64,000 bases of DNA, taken from contig CM055901.1 in assembly GCA_029582155.1 (NCBI GenBank), forward strand, positions 47,613,228 through 47,677,227. The letters are read 5' to 3'. The notes beneath the pieces are model-generated. The model saw only the letters and a program-made list of their open reading frames with translations. It did not search any database and had not been told where the DNA came from. A program made the translations under genes and the position numbers. This DNA is from Panopea generosa. Lineage: Eukaryota; Mollusca; Bivalvia; Adapedonta; Hiatellidae. Shown piece by piece: positions 36,301 to 48,394 of this stretch (its first letter is position 1; each line of letters starts with the position of its first letter).

Positions 36301-37962
36301 GTCTTCACTAATATATCAATCATGAGTGGTGAGTGCTACATTGTCTTCACTAATATGTCAATCATGAGAGGTGAGTGCACCTTTGTCTTCACTAATATAT
36401 CAATCATGAAAGGTGAGTACACCCTTGTCTTCACTAATGCATCAATCATGAGAGGAGAGTCCACCCTTGTCTTCACTAATATATCAATCATGAGAAGAGG
36501 TGAGTTCACCTTTGTCTTCACTAATATATTAACCATGACAAGAGATGAGTACACCCTTGTCTTCACTAATATATCAATCATGACAGGTGAGTGTACCATT
36601 GTCTTCACTAATATATCAATCATGACAGGTGAGTGCACCATTGTCTTCACTAATATAGCATTCATGAGAGGTGAGTGCACACTTTTCTTCATTAATATAT
36701 CAACCAGGAGAGGTGAGTGCTACCTTGTCTTCATTAATATATCAATCATGGGAGGTGAGTGCACTATTGCCTTCACTCTAATATCAATCATGAGAGGTGA
36801 GTGCACCCTTGTCTTCACTTATATATTAATCATGTGAGGCAAGTGCACCATTGTCTTCACTAATATATCAACCATGAGAAGTGAGTGCACCCTTGTTTTC
36901 ACTTATATATCAATCATGAGAGGTGAGTGCACACATGACTTCACCAATATATTAAACATGAGGAGCAGTGAATGCACCCTAGTCTTCACTAATATATCAA
37001 ACATGAGAGGTGAGTGCACCATTGTCTTCACTAATATATCAACCAGGAGAGGTGAGTGCACCACTGTCTTCACTAATATATCAATCATGAGAGGTGAGTG
37101 CACACTTGTCTTCACTAATATATCAACCATGAGAGGTGAGTACACTCTTGTCTTCACTAATATATCAATCATGAGAGGTGAGTGCAAACTTGTCTTCACT
37201 AATATATAAACCATGAGAGGTGAGTGCACCATTGTCTTCACTAATATATCAACCATGAGAGGTGAGTGCACCATTGTCTTCACTAATATAATAACCAGGA
37301 GAGGTGAGTGCACCATTGTCTTCACTAATATATCAATCATGAGAGGTGAGTGCACACTTGTCTTCACTAATATATCAATCATGAGAGGTGAGTGCACCCT
37401 TGTCTTCACTAATATATCAATCATGAGAGGTGAGTGCACCATTGTCTTCACTAATATATCAATCATGAGAGGTGAGTACAAACTTGTCTTCACTAATATA
37501 TCAATCATGAGAGATGAGTACAAACTTGTCTTCACTAATATATAAACCATGAGAGGTGAGTGCACCATTGTCTTCACTAATATGTCAATCATGAGAGGTG
37601 AGTGCATCCTTGTCTTCACTAATATATCAATCATGAGAGGTGAGTACAAACTTGTCTTCACTAATATATAAACCATGAGAGGTGAGTGCACCTTAGTCTT
37701 CACTAATATATCAATTATGAGAGGTGAGTGCACCATTGTCTTCACTAATATGTCAATCATGAGAGGTGAGTGCACCATTGTCTTCATTAATATATCAATT
37801 ATGAGAAGTGAGTGCACCTTAGTTTTCACTAATATATCATTCATGAGAGGTGAGTGCACCCTTGTCTTCACTAATATATCAACCATTGGAGGTGAGTGCA
37901 CCCTTGTCTTCACTAATACATCAACCATTGGAGGTGAGTGCACCCTTGTCTTCACTAATATA
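33312..37962. repeat. 42-bp minisatellite, main block
   Basis: About 110 units of 42 bp, with a few 45-bp variants (ATCATGAGAGGTGAGTGCAC, CCTTGTCTTCACTAATATAT, CA). Variant order repeats: units with GGAGAGGTGGGTGCA occur at 33771, 34536 and 35304, offsets of 765 and 768 bp, close to 18 units. As 42 is 3x14, frames stay open over long distances on both strands (480 codons plus at 33428-34870; 350 codons minus at 36903-37955), encoding 14-residue repeats. Most units contain AGGTGAGT, which matches a strong 5' splice site. Confidence 0.97.
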
Positions 37963-38619
37963 CCGTATATTCTCTTATAAACGCCCCCACTCTAATAAAC
38001 GCCCCCCACCAATTTTTCTGGAAAATTAAAAAATAAAACGTAAATGCGAGCTGAGTGCGTATTCGCCCACCTTTGCCTGATCGATTATTTTGTTACAGAC
38101 AACAATTAGCGGAGTGTTTATAACCTTTGAACTCTTTAACCCATTGTTTATATTTTGGGTGACCACTTAACCACTTTTGGTAGAATAAACACTTCCCCAC
38201 ATTTGCTGTTTAAAACTAGTAAAAATACCGTCTGCCGATTAAAACATTACAAAATGTCGGAAAATGCGGTTAGTCTGTGTATGCTGAAAGCTCATTGTTC
38301 CACGTTGATAAGAGCAAGCATCCAAGTGATTAAAGTGAAGAGTACACTGACCATAAATTCGGATATTCCAGTACGCAGACTAGTAATTTCATACAGATTT
38401 TCAGCTTTTTTCCATCCTATGTCGATTATTTCATTCACTCTCAAATAATTCTGAACCACTTTTTCAGGGATTTAAACCGAATTTAAGGTTTTTCCCAGGG
38501 CTTGATTGGTTTTATTGTATTTTTAACTGGTGTTAAATTTGCTTTTTTTTATCTTTTATGAACGCCCCCCACCTTGTAAAATGTAACGCCCCTGGGGGCG
38601 TTAATTAGGGAATAGACGG
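37963..38619. mobile_element. TIR DNA element nested in the 42-bp array
   Basis: Inverted ends of 27 bp agree at 23 positions: left CCGTATATTCTCTTATAAAC, right (reverse complement) CCGTCTATTCCCTAATTAAC, both followed by GCCCCCA. TA flanks both ends (37961-37962, 38620-38621). Removing the element and one TA restores an ordinary array unit (ACTAATATATCAATC), which proves the boundaries and the 2-bp duplication. Subterminal GCCCCCC motifs and a hairpin TAACGCCCC-TG-GGGGCGTTA lie near the right end. A 97-codon frame at 38155-38448 shows no transposase motif. Non-autonomous; superfamily uncertain but TA-targeting. Confidence 0.88.
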
Positions 38620-38999
38620 TATCAATCATGAGAGGTGAGTGCAAACTTGTCTTCACTTATATATAAACCATGAGAGGTGAGTGCACCTTAGTCTTCACTA
38701 ATATATCAATAATGAGAGGTGAGTGCACCTTAGTCTTCACTAATATATCAATAATGAGAGGCGAGTGCACCTTAGTCTTCACTAATATATCAATCATGAG
38801 TGGTGAGTGCACCCTTGTCTTCACTAATATATCAACCATTGGAGGTGAGTGCACCCTAGTCTTCAAAAATTTATCAACCATGAAAGATGAGTGCTATTTA
38901 GTCATCATACATATAATATATTAAGTCATTCATGGTGTGAGTGTACCCTTATCTTCACTAGTATAATATATTAGGTCACTCATGAGGTGAGTGCACCCA
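38620..38999. repeat. 42-bp minisatellite, continuation after insertion
   Basis: About nine units in the same phase and orientation as the block left of the nested element, diverging toward 39.0 kb. Confidence 0.93.
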
Positions 39000-39615
39000 G
39001 ATTTGTCCCACTTATATCCCAATATAGACCCAGTGATGAATCCTACTGTAACACAAGTAAAAACTGAACATGGAGAGATGTATAAAGTGGGAACAATTAG
39101 CTTTTACTCTCCAAACAAACACCATAAATCTGTCACTTATTTAAGAAGATGCTCCATACAGAAGTCACCAGAGATTATTTATTGATGTTGCATTTTACAC
39201 TGAGTCCTGGTGAAACCATTCTCCTTAATTGAACATAATAGCTACCAGGAAAGAGACACAGTGTTTCCCAAATGGCAGAAAAAGTAGCAGAGAAATACCA
39301 AACCACACTGAACAATAAGTATTTAGAACTTGATGCCATGCAGGAAACTGCTAAACAGCGCATTAATTTTACACAAATATAACAATGGCATGCAGTAAGT
39401 AATATGCACAAAATCAACACTCATATCAGCAAACAATGATTCCCTCTTCAAATATTCAGCTATCTATGTATATCTTCCATTATTGTATTTTAAAAAAACA
39501 AAACACAATCTGCATATTATGAAAAAGGTATAAAATAACACTTTGAAACACAAAACGAGCGAGCAGTCTCATAAAATGTAAGATCTGTTATGAATTTCAA
39601 GATTTTATCTATTAA
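39000..39615. other. Unassigned stretch with a possible short exon
   Basis: On the plus strand a pyrimidine-rich acceptor ending ATAATAG (about 39242) is followed by 44 open codons containing MAEKVAEKYQTT and KYLELDAMQETAKQRINF, heptad-like and helix-prone. It ends at a stop near 39.39 kb. There is no other support. Confidence 0.2.
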
Positions 39616-39884
39616 CCCTTTACTCCATACATATGCATTTTACCGCACCAATCACAATAGGCCTTTGAAAACAGTGCAGGAAGAGTTCAGACTGCTCGTA
39701 ACAAGCAATCTTAACTCTTAACTCTTCCTGCACTGTTTTCCACTCTGTCAGTTAATATAAACATAACTGACCCAATAGTTCAAAAGCCTCCTATATTAGG
39801 TGTCCAAAGGCGTCTTTATAAGAGGTGTCCAAAGGCCTCTCTCTATATTAGAGGTGTCCAAAGATATATCTATGAAGTAAAGGG
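39616..39884. mobile_element. piggyBac-type MITE, 269 bp
   Basis: Ends CCCTTTACTCCATA and TATGAAGTAAAGGG form inverted repeats with one difference and are flanked by TTAA (39612-39615 and 39885-39888), the piggyBac signature (CCC next to TTAA). Inside is a 21-bp perfect inverted repeat and three copies of AGGTGTCCAAAG. There is no coding capacity. Confidence 0.85.
39667..39740. repeat. Hairpin: 21-bp perfect inverted repeat
   Basis: GAAAACAGTGCAGGAAGAGT(T) at 39667-39687 pairs with 39720-39740 across a 32-bp loop. It lies inside the piggyBac-type MITE and would form a stable stem if transcribed. Confidence 0.93.
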
Positions 39885-39888
39885 TTAA

Positions 39889-41112
39889 CTGAATTCCATT
39901 AATTCAATTATATAACTGTTTATCATGCATACATAAAAATTTCAAGCACTATGAATTAATCCTAGTAGAAGAAAACCAGCTTCCCAGCCCTGCAGAACAC
40001 AGTTACACACAACAGCCTGTATTCTTTCATCACAAACTTCAAGTTTGCTGCTATTTATTTCTGAGAGAGAAAACTACACACAAACATACTGATAATTCCT
40101 GCTAACACATGCATGACACACTCGCTACTGGTACAAACGTATCCCTAATCTCGTAAATATGTTCCGCTTTGACGGGAATCCTCAAGTCAATATTCAATCT
40201 ATATTCCTCAATGCCAAACAATGAAAAAAAAACAGCCTTTATTCCGTGTTTATTTCACCTACAGATGGAGCACATAGTCTCAAAATATATCATTTCACAA
40301 ATTTCCTTCACTCAACGATTTCGTAAATGTGTAAATACATATTCCAGATCCTTGAAAAAAACAAAAATAACTTTTCCAATCACACCATACTGCGTATAGG
40401 TTAACTTTCATCATTACAGATCTCTTGTGATCCAAACACAAAACACGGTATACTTCAGACACTGTCTTGAAATATGCTAAATGCCAATACATACAGCTTT
40501 AAGCTGAATCTGAAGAACATATATTTTACTACTCCTGAATTTACTGTTGATTACGTCAGGCAAATTCCTCAGAGAAAGTCTACAGTGGATAGCTTCATGT
40601 ACTCTAATGGATCAAGTTCTCTATTAGACATCCATTATGAAGATGCAGTTATAAGTTTTCACACGTCCTGAAGTACCAGATAAAACAATGAGAGGTATGA
40701 GCATGTTAATTAAGTTGTATAAATTCAACTGCCCATCTCCAATGCACGGATATTGATCGCATTCTTTGCTGCGTGAAGCAGTTTTAATGTAAGATATTTT
40801 ACAAATTTAAAACTATAGGAATCAGTTGGAATATATTTTAAAACAGGATGGTATTTGGAAATGAATTTGGTTTTATTTTGTATATCCTCACCTAAATGTG
40901 ATATTTTATTAGGAACCACTCCATAGAAATAGTAAAAACATTCTACAGAAAATGTCACTTTCCAAAAAAGACTTTGGCCAAACCCAAGCGCCAGATTTAT
41001 TTGTATATTTTAACTTACATTTATATGCTGCAGCAGCATCAAGTGAAAGTTCTTATTTCTTCATTATGTTACTAAAACCGTGTCAATAAGAAATTGCTAC
41101 ATTGTGGCATAA
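39889..41112. other. Unassigned stretch
   Basis: Several 65-77-codon frames overlap on opposite strands. None shows a motif. Confidence 0.4.
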
Positions 41113-41170
41113 ATAGAAAATTTGAGTTAATTTTACTATTTGTCTATAGTATACTCATGACAACATTACA
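41113..41170. repeat. Inverted repeat arm at the DIRS-like 3' end (left)
   Basis: Begins ATAGAAAATTTGAGTTAATT and ends GACAACATTACA. It is inverted at 41308-41365 with very few differences. Confidence 0.9.
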
Positions 41171-41307
41171 TATGCTAATACTCCATTTGCTATAATCAAC
41201 AAAACAAAAAGACTTTACTAACCTCTTATAAGTAACAAGTTACTACCCTTTGCTATAAATACGCACATGCGTATTAGCAACATCCTCTTTCTGAGGAGGG
41301 GAGGGTT

Positions 41308-41365
41308 TGTAATGTTGTCGTAAGTATACTATAGACAAATAGTAAAATTAACTCAAATTTTCTAT
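41308..41365. repeat. Inverted repeat arm at the DIRS-like 3' end (right)
   Basis: Reverse complement of 41113-41170. A further GACAACATTACATATGCT lies just beyond at about 41.385 kb, so the end has a layered repeat structure, as DIRS termini do. Confidence 0.9.
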
Positions 41366-42601
41366 ATTGGTCTATTTATATCTAAGACAACATTACATAT
41401 GCTGACTTTAACATAAAGCCTGGGGAGGAGAGGATAGATAAGTCAAAATAAAAGGGAACAGGAGAACCTGTAATAAAATTATCTTAAGAAACTAAGATAT
41501 GTCATGGAAAAAAACTGTAAAGTTTGTCAAAAACAAACTCCATCTAGAGGTTCACCTCTGATCACAGACTGAGCTGCCACAACAGAACCTGGTGTCAGTA
41601 ATTATCAAAAATTGAGTAATCTCTTAGATAGAACCTAGTAAAGGAGTTATGGGAACTCCAGTAACATGCATCATAGAATATGATCTGAGAATTAGAATTC
41701 AGCCAAGCGTGAGAAGAAGACAATGTTCTGACTTTGTGTGCTGTTGGCTTTGCTCTTGGAAGTTCTACTTCTTCCGACTCATAAGAAGACTTAATTGTCC
41801 CTACAATCTATCTTGATATGAAAGCAAGTGAAATCTCTCTTGTGGCTTCTGGGTGATAAGGAACGAAAAGCCGTTTCCTGTTCTTGCGCGATGCCTTAGA
41901 GCGATCCCAGTAGATTTTTAATGTTCTCACTGGACATAACCCAAAAGAAGAAATCTCCTTACCCGTGGTGTTTGTAGGTAGAGCTGGAATAACCAATGGC
42001 TGAATGGCAACCAAAGGAGGTTGATTCTAAGAGAGAAACCCTGGAAAGAAATGTAACGTAATGGAAGGGCCATCTACCCCAAAGTAAATGGAATCTTCAG
42101 TTCCTAATAATGCATGTAGCTCACTACGTCCAAGACCCGAAGTTAAAGCTAAAATAAAATAGTTTTCAAAGTTAATTCCCATCTCAAACAAGATATAAGT
42201 GGTTCGAATGAAGGATCTGAAATAGCCTACGAGACCAGAAGATAGTCCCATTTAGGAGTGACATGAGAAGAAGCCGGATTCTCTAACTATGTTAGAAAGT
42301 AGACGACTTTTGGAAAAATCCTTGCCTGTAACCTGCTTAAGTGTTACAGAAATGGCTGAACGACAACCTTTAACTGAAGAGTAGCAAAGAGATCTATATC
42401 AGGTGTGTCCCAATGTTGGAACACCTGAGCTAGTGTAGATCGATGTAACATCCCTTCTGTGTGAACTATCTGGGTTTTTCTGGAATGGGAATGTACCAGA
42501 ACATTCAGTTTGCCTGTAATATACCTGGCTCTGAGAGAGATTCCTACTTGGGAATACCAAGTCAGAGTCTCCTTTGTCATGTTGAGAGCTCACAAGCATG
42601 G

Positions 42602-42619
42602 CCCCCCCCCCCCCCCCCC
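42602..42619. repeat. C18 homopolymer (G18 on minus strand)
   Basis: Eighteen consecutive C, placed exactly between the DIRS-like fossil and the 54-bp array. The G strand could form a quadruplex. The length is prone to sequencing error. Confidence 0.95.
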
Positions 42620-45472
42620 AGCCTGCCACACTGGAGTATCATGTTGCAGTCACATATTATACTGATATCATGGTGACTGCCACACTGAAGTATCATGCTG
42701 CAGTCATATATAATACTGATATCATGGTGACTGCCACACTGGAGTATCATGTTGCAGTCACATATTATACTGATATCATGGTGACTGCCACACTGAAGTA
42801 TCATGCTGCAGTCATATATAATACTGATATCATGGTGACTGCCACACTGGAGTATCATGTTGCAGTCACTTATTATACTGATATCATGGTGACTGCCACA
42901 CTGGAGTGTCATGCTGCAGTCATATATAATCCTGATAGCATTATGACTGCCACACTGCAGTAGCATATTGCAGTCATACAGTTTACGGATATCATATTGA
43001 CTGCTACACTGGAGTACCATGTTGCAGTCATATATCATACAGATATCATGGTGACTGCCACACTGGAGTATCATGTTGCAGTCATACATTATACAGATAT
43101 TATGGTGACTGCCACACTGGAGTATCATGTTGCAGTCATATATTATACAGATATCATGGTGACTGCCACACTGGAGTACCATGTTGCAGTCACATATTAT
43201 ACTGATATCATGGTGACTGCCACACTGGAGTATCATGATGCAGTCACATATTATACTGATATCATGGTGACTGCCACTCTGGAATATCATGTTGCAGTCA
43301 CATATTATACTGGTATCATGGTGACTGCCACACTGGAGTATCATGTTGCAGTCATATATTATCCTGATAGCATTATGACTGTCACACTAGAATATCATGT
43401 TGCAGTCATACATTTTATGGATATCATGGTGACTGCAACACTGGAGTATCATGTTGCAGTCATACATTTTAAGGATATTATGATGACTGCCACACTGGAG
43501 TATCATGCTGCAGTCATATACTTTAAGGATATTATGGTGACTGCCACACTGGAGTATCATGTTGCAGTCATATATTTTAAGGATATCAGGGTAACTGCCA
43601 CACGGGAGTATCATGCTGCAGTCATACATTTTAAGGATATTATGGTGACTGCCACACTGGAGTATCATGCTGCAGTCATACATTTTAAGGAGATTATGGT
43701 GACTGAAACACTGGAGTATCATGTTGCAGTCATACATTTTAAGGATATTATGGTGACTGCCACACTGGAGTATAATGTTGCAGTCATACATTTTAAGGAT
43801 AATATGGTGACTGCCACACTGGAGTATCATGCTGCAGTCATACATTTTAAGGATATTATGGTGACTGCCACACTGGGATATCATGCTGCAGTCACATATT
43901 ATACGGATATCAGGGTGACTGCCACACTGGAGTATCATGTTACAGTCATATATTATACTGACATTATGGTGACTGCCACACTGGAATATCATGCTGCAGT
44001 CATATTTTATCCTGATACCATTATGAGTGCCACACTGGAGTATCATGTTGCAGTCATACATTTTAAGGATTTTATGGTGACTGCCACATTGGAGTATCAT
44101 ATTGCAGTCATACATTTTAAGAATATCAGGGTAACTGCAACACTGGAGTTTCATGTTGAATTCATACATTTTACGGACATCATGGTGACTGCCCCACTGG
44201 AGTATCATGTTGCAGTCATACATTTTACGGATATCAGGGTGACTGCCACACTGGGATATCATGCTGCAGTCACATATTATAAAGATATCAGGGTGACTGC
44301 CACACTGGAGTATCATGTTACAGTCATATATTATACTGATATTATGGTGACTGCCACACTGGAGTATCATGTTGCAGTCACTTATTCTATGGATATCATA
44401 GTGACTGCCACACTTCAGTATCATGCTGCAGTCCCATATTATACTGATAACATTGGGACTGCCACACTGGAGTATCATGCTGCAGTCACACATTATACTG
44501 ATATCATTGGGACTGCCACACTGGAGTATCATGCTGCAGTCACATTTTATACTGATATCATTGGGACTGCCACACTGGAGTATCATACTGCAGTCCCATA
44601 TTATACTGATATCATTGGGACTGCCAAACTGGAGTATCATGCTGCAGTCCATTTTATACTGATATCATGGTGACTGCCACACTGGAGTATCATGCTGCAG
44701 TCACACATTATACTGATATCATGGTGACTGCCACACTGGAGTATCATGTGGCAGTCATATATAATCCTGATAGCATTATGACTGTCACACTGGAGTATCA
44801 TGCTGCAGTCACACATTATACTGATATCATGGTGACAGGTAGACTGGAGTATCATGCTGCAGTCACACATTATACTGATATCATGGTGACTGCCACACTG
44901 GAGTATCATGTTGCAGTCACTTATTATACTGATATCATGGTGACTGCCACACTGGAGTTTCATGTTGCAGTCACTTATTATACAGATATCATGGTGACTG
45001 CCACACTGGAGTATCATGCTGCAGTCACACATTATACAGATATCATGGTGACTGGTAGACTGATGTATCATGTTGCATTCACATGTTATACTGATATCAT
45101 GGTGATTGCCACACTGGAGTATCATGCTGCAGTCATTTATTATACGGATATCATGGTGACTGCCACACTGGAGTATCATGTTGCAGTCACATATTATACG
45201 GATATCATGGTGACTGCCACACTGGAGTATCATGTTGCAGTCACTTATAATATGGATATCATGGTGACTGCCACACTGGAGTATCATGCTGTAGGCACAT
45301 ATTATACTGAATTCATGGTGGTATAATACTGCAGTCACATATTACAGTAATTGCCACAGTTGAGTATCATGTTGCAGTCATACATTATGTTGATATCATG
45401 GTGACTGCCACACTAGAGTATCAAGCTGCAGTTACATATTTAATTGACAGCATGGTGACTGCTACACTGGAG
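42620..45472. repeat. 54-bp minisatellite derived from SINE tail
   Basis: About 53 units of 54 bp (TGACTGCCACACTGGAGTAT, CATGTTGCAGTCATATATTA, TACTGATATCATGG). ACTGCCACACTGGAGTATCATG...CATAT agrees with the tail of the SINE at 11.63 kb at 30 of 34 positions, and CAGTCACAT(AT)TATACTGA matches a nearby part of that SINE. As 54 is 3x18, frames are open on both strands (558 codons at 42997-44673 plus; 421 at 43387-44652 minus), encoding 18-residue repeats. Not considered genes. Confidence 0.95.
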
Positions 45473-46871
45473 TATAGTCCTATATAATATATATATCTAA
45501 TAGTAGCAACGTTTGTAACAGACAGTTACCTGTTTTATTACAAAACCCTACTGACTCATAACTGTAATCAGTAACATATCGACTCCATTCGTTAATACTG
45601 ACAAATGACCATTTTATGTTTTTAATTCTAGTTGATTATTCCCCACCCAGAACATCCACTTAATTTGCTGCGAATTATCCTAATGATTCATTATTATGCT
45701 TCTATATCAATGGATTTTTTACATTCCATGACGTCATATTGACAGCAACTGTACTGTAACAAAGCAAAACAAGAAAATATTCATGCAAAGCTTCAAAGTC
45801 GACCGGAATACATTGCACACGATTGTATGGCTGAGAAAAAAGCCATCATACCTATATTTTGTAAAACGTAACAGATGCAGCATAATAATTCAAATTACCT
45901 GTATTTGATTAATATACAGATACCAATGTTCTCGTTCCAGTTTTATTCGAGTATTCCAATAATCGGTATCCAAACAGACCAAAACCTGTCAATAATTGAA
46001 ACAAGCAAACTATTGTAACAAATCTATGTTTTTGTTAGCTAATTTATGATCACAAAAAATATTACCAGTATCAGCATATGAAAAACATGCAAATCATACT
46101 AACAAGATAATTATTCTTCATTTAATTAAAAAAAAGTAACTAGTCCAGTAACTACTTCAGAAATCTGTAGTAAATAGAGTCACCCACCATCCGCTCGACT
46201 AATAGAATCATGTATGGAGATAGATTTTGAAATAAAATTTACACTGGAATAAGTTCTGAATGTTTATTGGTTTTTGTTTCTTTGTCTTTCGTGTATGTGT
46301 TATTATGTACAGACTAGATATAATATAAATTTCATTGAAAATCATTTAGTAGAAATGTGTCCAACAGGACATGGATATTCCAGCTATATGTTAGTTATTT
46401 TACTAAAAATTAAATTGGATCTGTAACTCCTTTGAAAGTTGACCAACTGTTAACCAATATTGAATTTGACCATTTTTTTAATTTTATAGCTATACATAAA
46501 AAGATCCTTTCAGACTTTACTGATCAGAAACAGATTTGAAAGACCCACGGTCACATGCGGCAAACAAATAGGTGGATGGACAGGGACAATAACACCTACT
46601 GCCCCATTACCATTCAAAGAATGGTGTAAACATAAAAAGTGGGGCAACTGTGAAAAATAAAGCCTTAAAATCTTAGTTCCTGACAAGATAATAAGTCTGG
46701 AGAAATAACATTAGTGGATTTCATTTAATGTGAAGTGTGGTCCCCTCATTTACTACAATATATACATTATTGATCCTTTCACAGGCAATATAATCCCGGC
46801 CACTGATGAACCATATGATAGTATTCTCCTATATACATATGGCATTCATCGTAAAGCTTCTATTATCCCCA
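45473..46871. other. Unassigned stretch
   Basis: No gene recognised. It contains one perfect cAMP-response element (listed separately). Confidence 0.4.
45729..45736. promoter_or_regulatory. Perfect CRE (TGACGTCA)
   Basis: A single full palindromic CREB/ATF site. A chance occurrence is possible in this length, and no start site is identified. Confidence 0.2.
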
Positions 46872-47324
46872 ATGTTTATGTTCTCTCACTTTCACTGTTA
46901 ATGTTCTCTTGCTTACATTGTTAATGTTCCCTCACTTTCACTGTTCATGTTCTCTCACTTTCACTGTTCATGTTCTCTCAGTTTTGCTGTTCATGTTCTC
47001 TCACTTTCACTGTTCATGTTCTCTCAGTTTTGCTGTTCATGTTCTCTCAGTTTCACTGTTCATGTTCTCTCACTTTCATTATTTATGTTCCCTCACTTTC
47101 ACTGTTCATGTTCTCTTACTTTCACTGTTCATGTTCTTTCAGTTTCACTGTTCATATTCTCTCATTTTCACTGTTCATGTTTTCTTACTTTCACTGTTCA
47201 TGTTCTCTCACTTTTACTGTTCATGATCTTTCACTTTCACTGTTCATGATCTCTCATTTTCACTGTTCATGTTCTCTCACTTTCACTGTTTATTTTCTCT
47301 CACTTTCACTGTTCATATTCTCTG
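46872..47324. repeat. 23-bp minisatellite
   Basis: About 20 units of TTCTCTCACTTTCACTGTTC plus ATG. As 23 is not a multiple of three, the same repeat is read in all three frames, which explains the overlapping 100-159-codon frames here. Confidence 0.94.
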
Positions 47325-48394
47325 CAGTTATTTCAGTGTCAAGGTTTAAGTTTTATCTACAAATTTATTTGTTGGTGTGTTTTTCGAATCTGTATGTTAA
47401 TTTATTATTTTCGAGTACGGGGAGTAAGCCTGGATTTTCTTCCTGTTAGCGTCATATATGTGTTGGTTGGCATGAAACCCATACTAATTCATTTCTATAT
47501 CTTCTTCTGCATACAGTGATCAGTCTTAAGTAGTCTATTGTGCATTTTTTCTGTAATACAATAAAGACCAATTTCCAATTCCTCTGATTATTCCAACAAA
47601 TGTCTAATCTACTCTGCGCTTGTAATTTACCTGGGAAAAAATTGATTGGCAACAAGCTCAGAATGTCAATAACTCTGCAAGTATGCTTTATCATTTCTCT
47701 TTTTGTTGACTTTGATTTACTATCTTTCCTAATTAGTAACTTATATTCCTTCATTAACAGTATTAAAACAAATATCCACAATTAATCATTTATTACTCAT
47801 ACTGTTTACACGTAGGTGGTTTTAGAGACATGCATTCCATTTCTGGTCTTGCACAGTTTGGTAATAGCTAGAAGCAATTTGTGCATGTATACCTGGAGAA
47901 CGTATTGGATTAAGATTTGCATAAGGAGAGATTGATTGGCAACCAATGTAGATATAAGAATACTTTTTATTGAAGACTGTCAAAATTTTAAAATCATGAT
48001 CATCTGTTATATATAACTGGTCAAATGACCAGACATGAGAATGACTATTGCTCCACCCACTGGCCATGTGGTATTGTTTGTCCAAGTTAATACTAGGTAG
48101 TGTTTATTTACACATTGTTACCTTGTCTAAGGAAAATGGCAGTTTTGAAACAATATCAATTGCCGTTTGGATTATCGATGTGTTTGATTGACAGACTGCA
48201 TCAGGTCAATTAAAATATTCTCAAATCATCCACAAATTGGTTATCATTTTTTACTATAGGTTTGGTTTAAACATATTTATTCATAAATTATGTACAGCAT
48301 ATTCCACAACATATATAGTAAAAGGATGGAAATGAAAGAAAATATTTCTTATATAGTTTCTCTCCTCAAATTTACTATAGGTTTACTGTTTGAA
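47325..48394. other. Unassigned stretch with weak exon-like frames
   Basis: Minus-strand frames of 109 codons (47452-47781) and 87 codons (47822-48085) both contain splice-like signals: an acceptor TATTGTATTACAG near 47.56 kb and a donor CTCCAG|GTATAC near 47.89 kb. No protein family was recognised. They could be exons of an unknown gene or chance. Confidence 0.25.

Larger units (their letters stand above)
41113..42600 (-). mobile_element. DIRS-like tyrosine-recombinase retrotransposon fossil
   Basis: Minus strand. Moving 5' to 3', a piece near 42.34-42.58 kb matches the end of the reverse-transcriptase/RNase H region of DIRS elements (YITGKLNVL and PDIDLFAT motifs). Pieces between 41.8 and 42.25 kb match the tyrosine recombinase (SELHAL and LCPVRTLKIY motifs). 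The 3' end carries a pair of 58-bp inverted repeats. It lacks its 5' two-thirds, where a C18 tract and the 54-bp array begin, and has several breaks, so it is an old, dead copy. Assignment to DIRS/PAT rather than Ngaro is by motif recollection. Confidence 0.82.

Noticed and set aside
42997-44673. 558-codon open frame (18-residue repeats)
   Set aside because: It lies wholly in the SINE-derived 54-bp array, with a 421-codon frame on the other strand.
46909-47449. Overlapping hydrophobic frames of 100-159 codons
   Set aside because: They are the 23-bp repeat read in three frames.
47822-48085. 87-codon minus-strand frame with a good donor inside
   Set aside because: An exon of 111 bases (47893-48003) is possible, but no protein family, phase-matched partner or transcript cue supports it.
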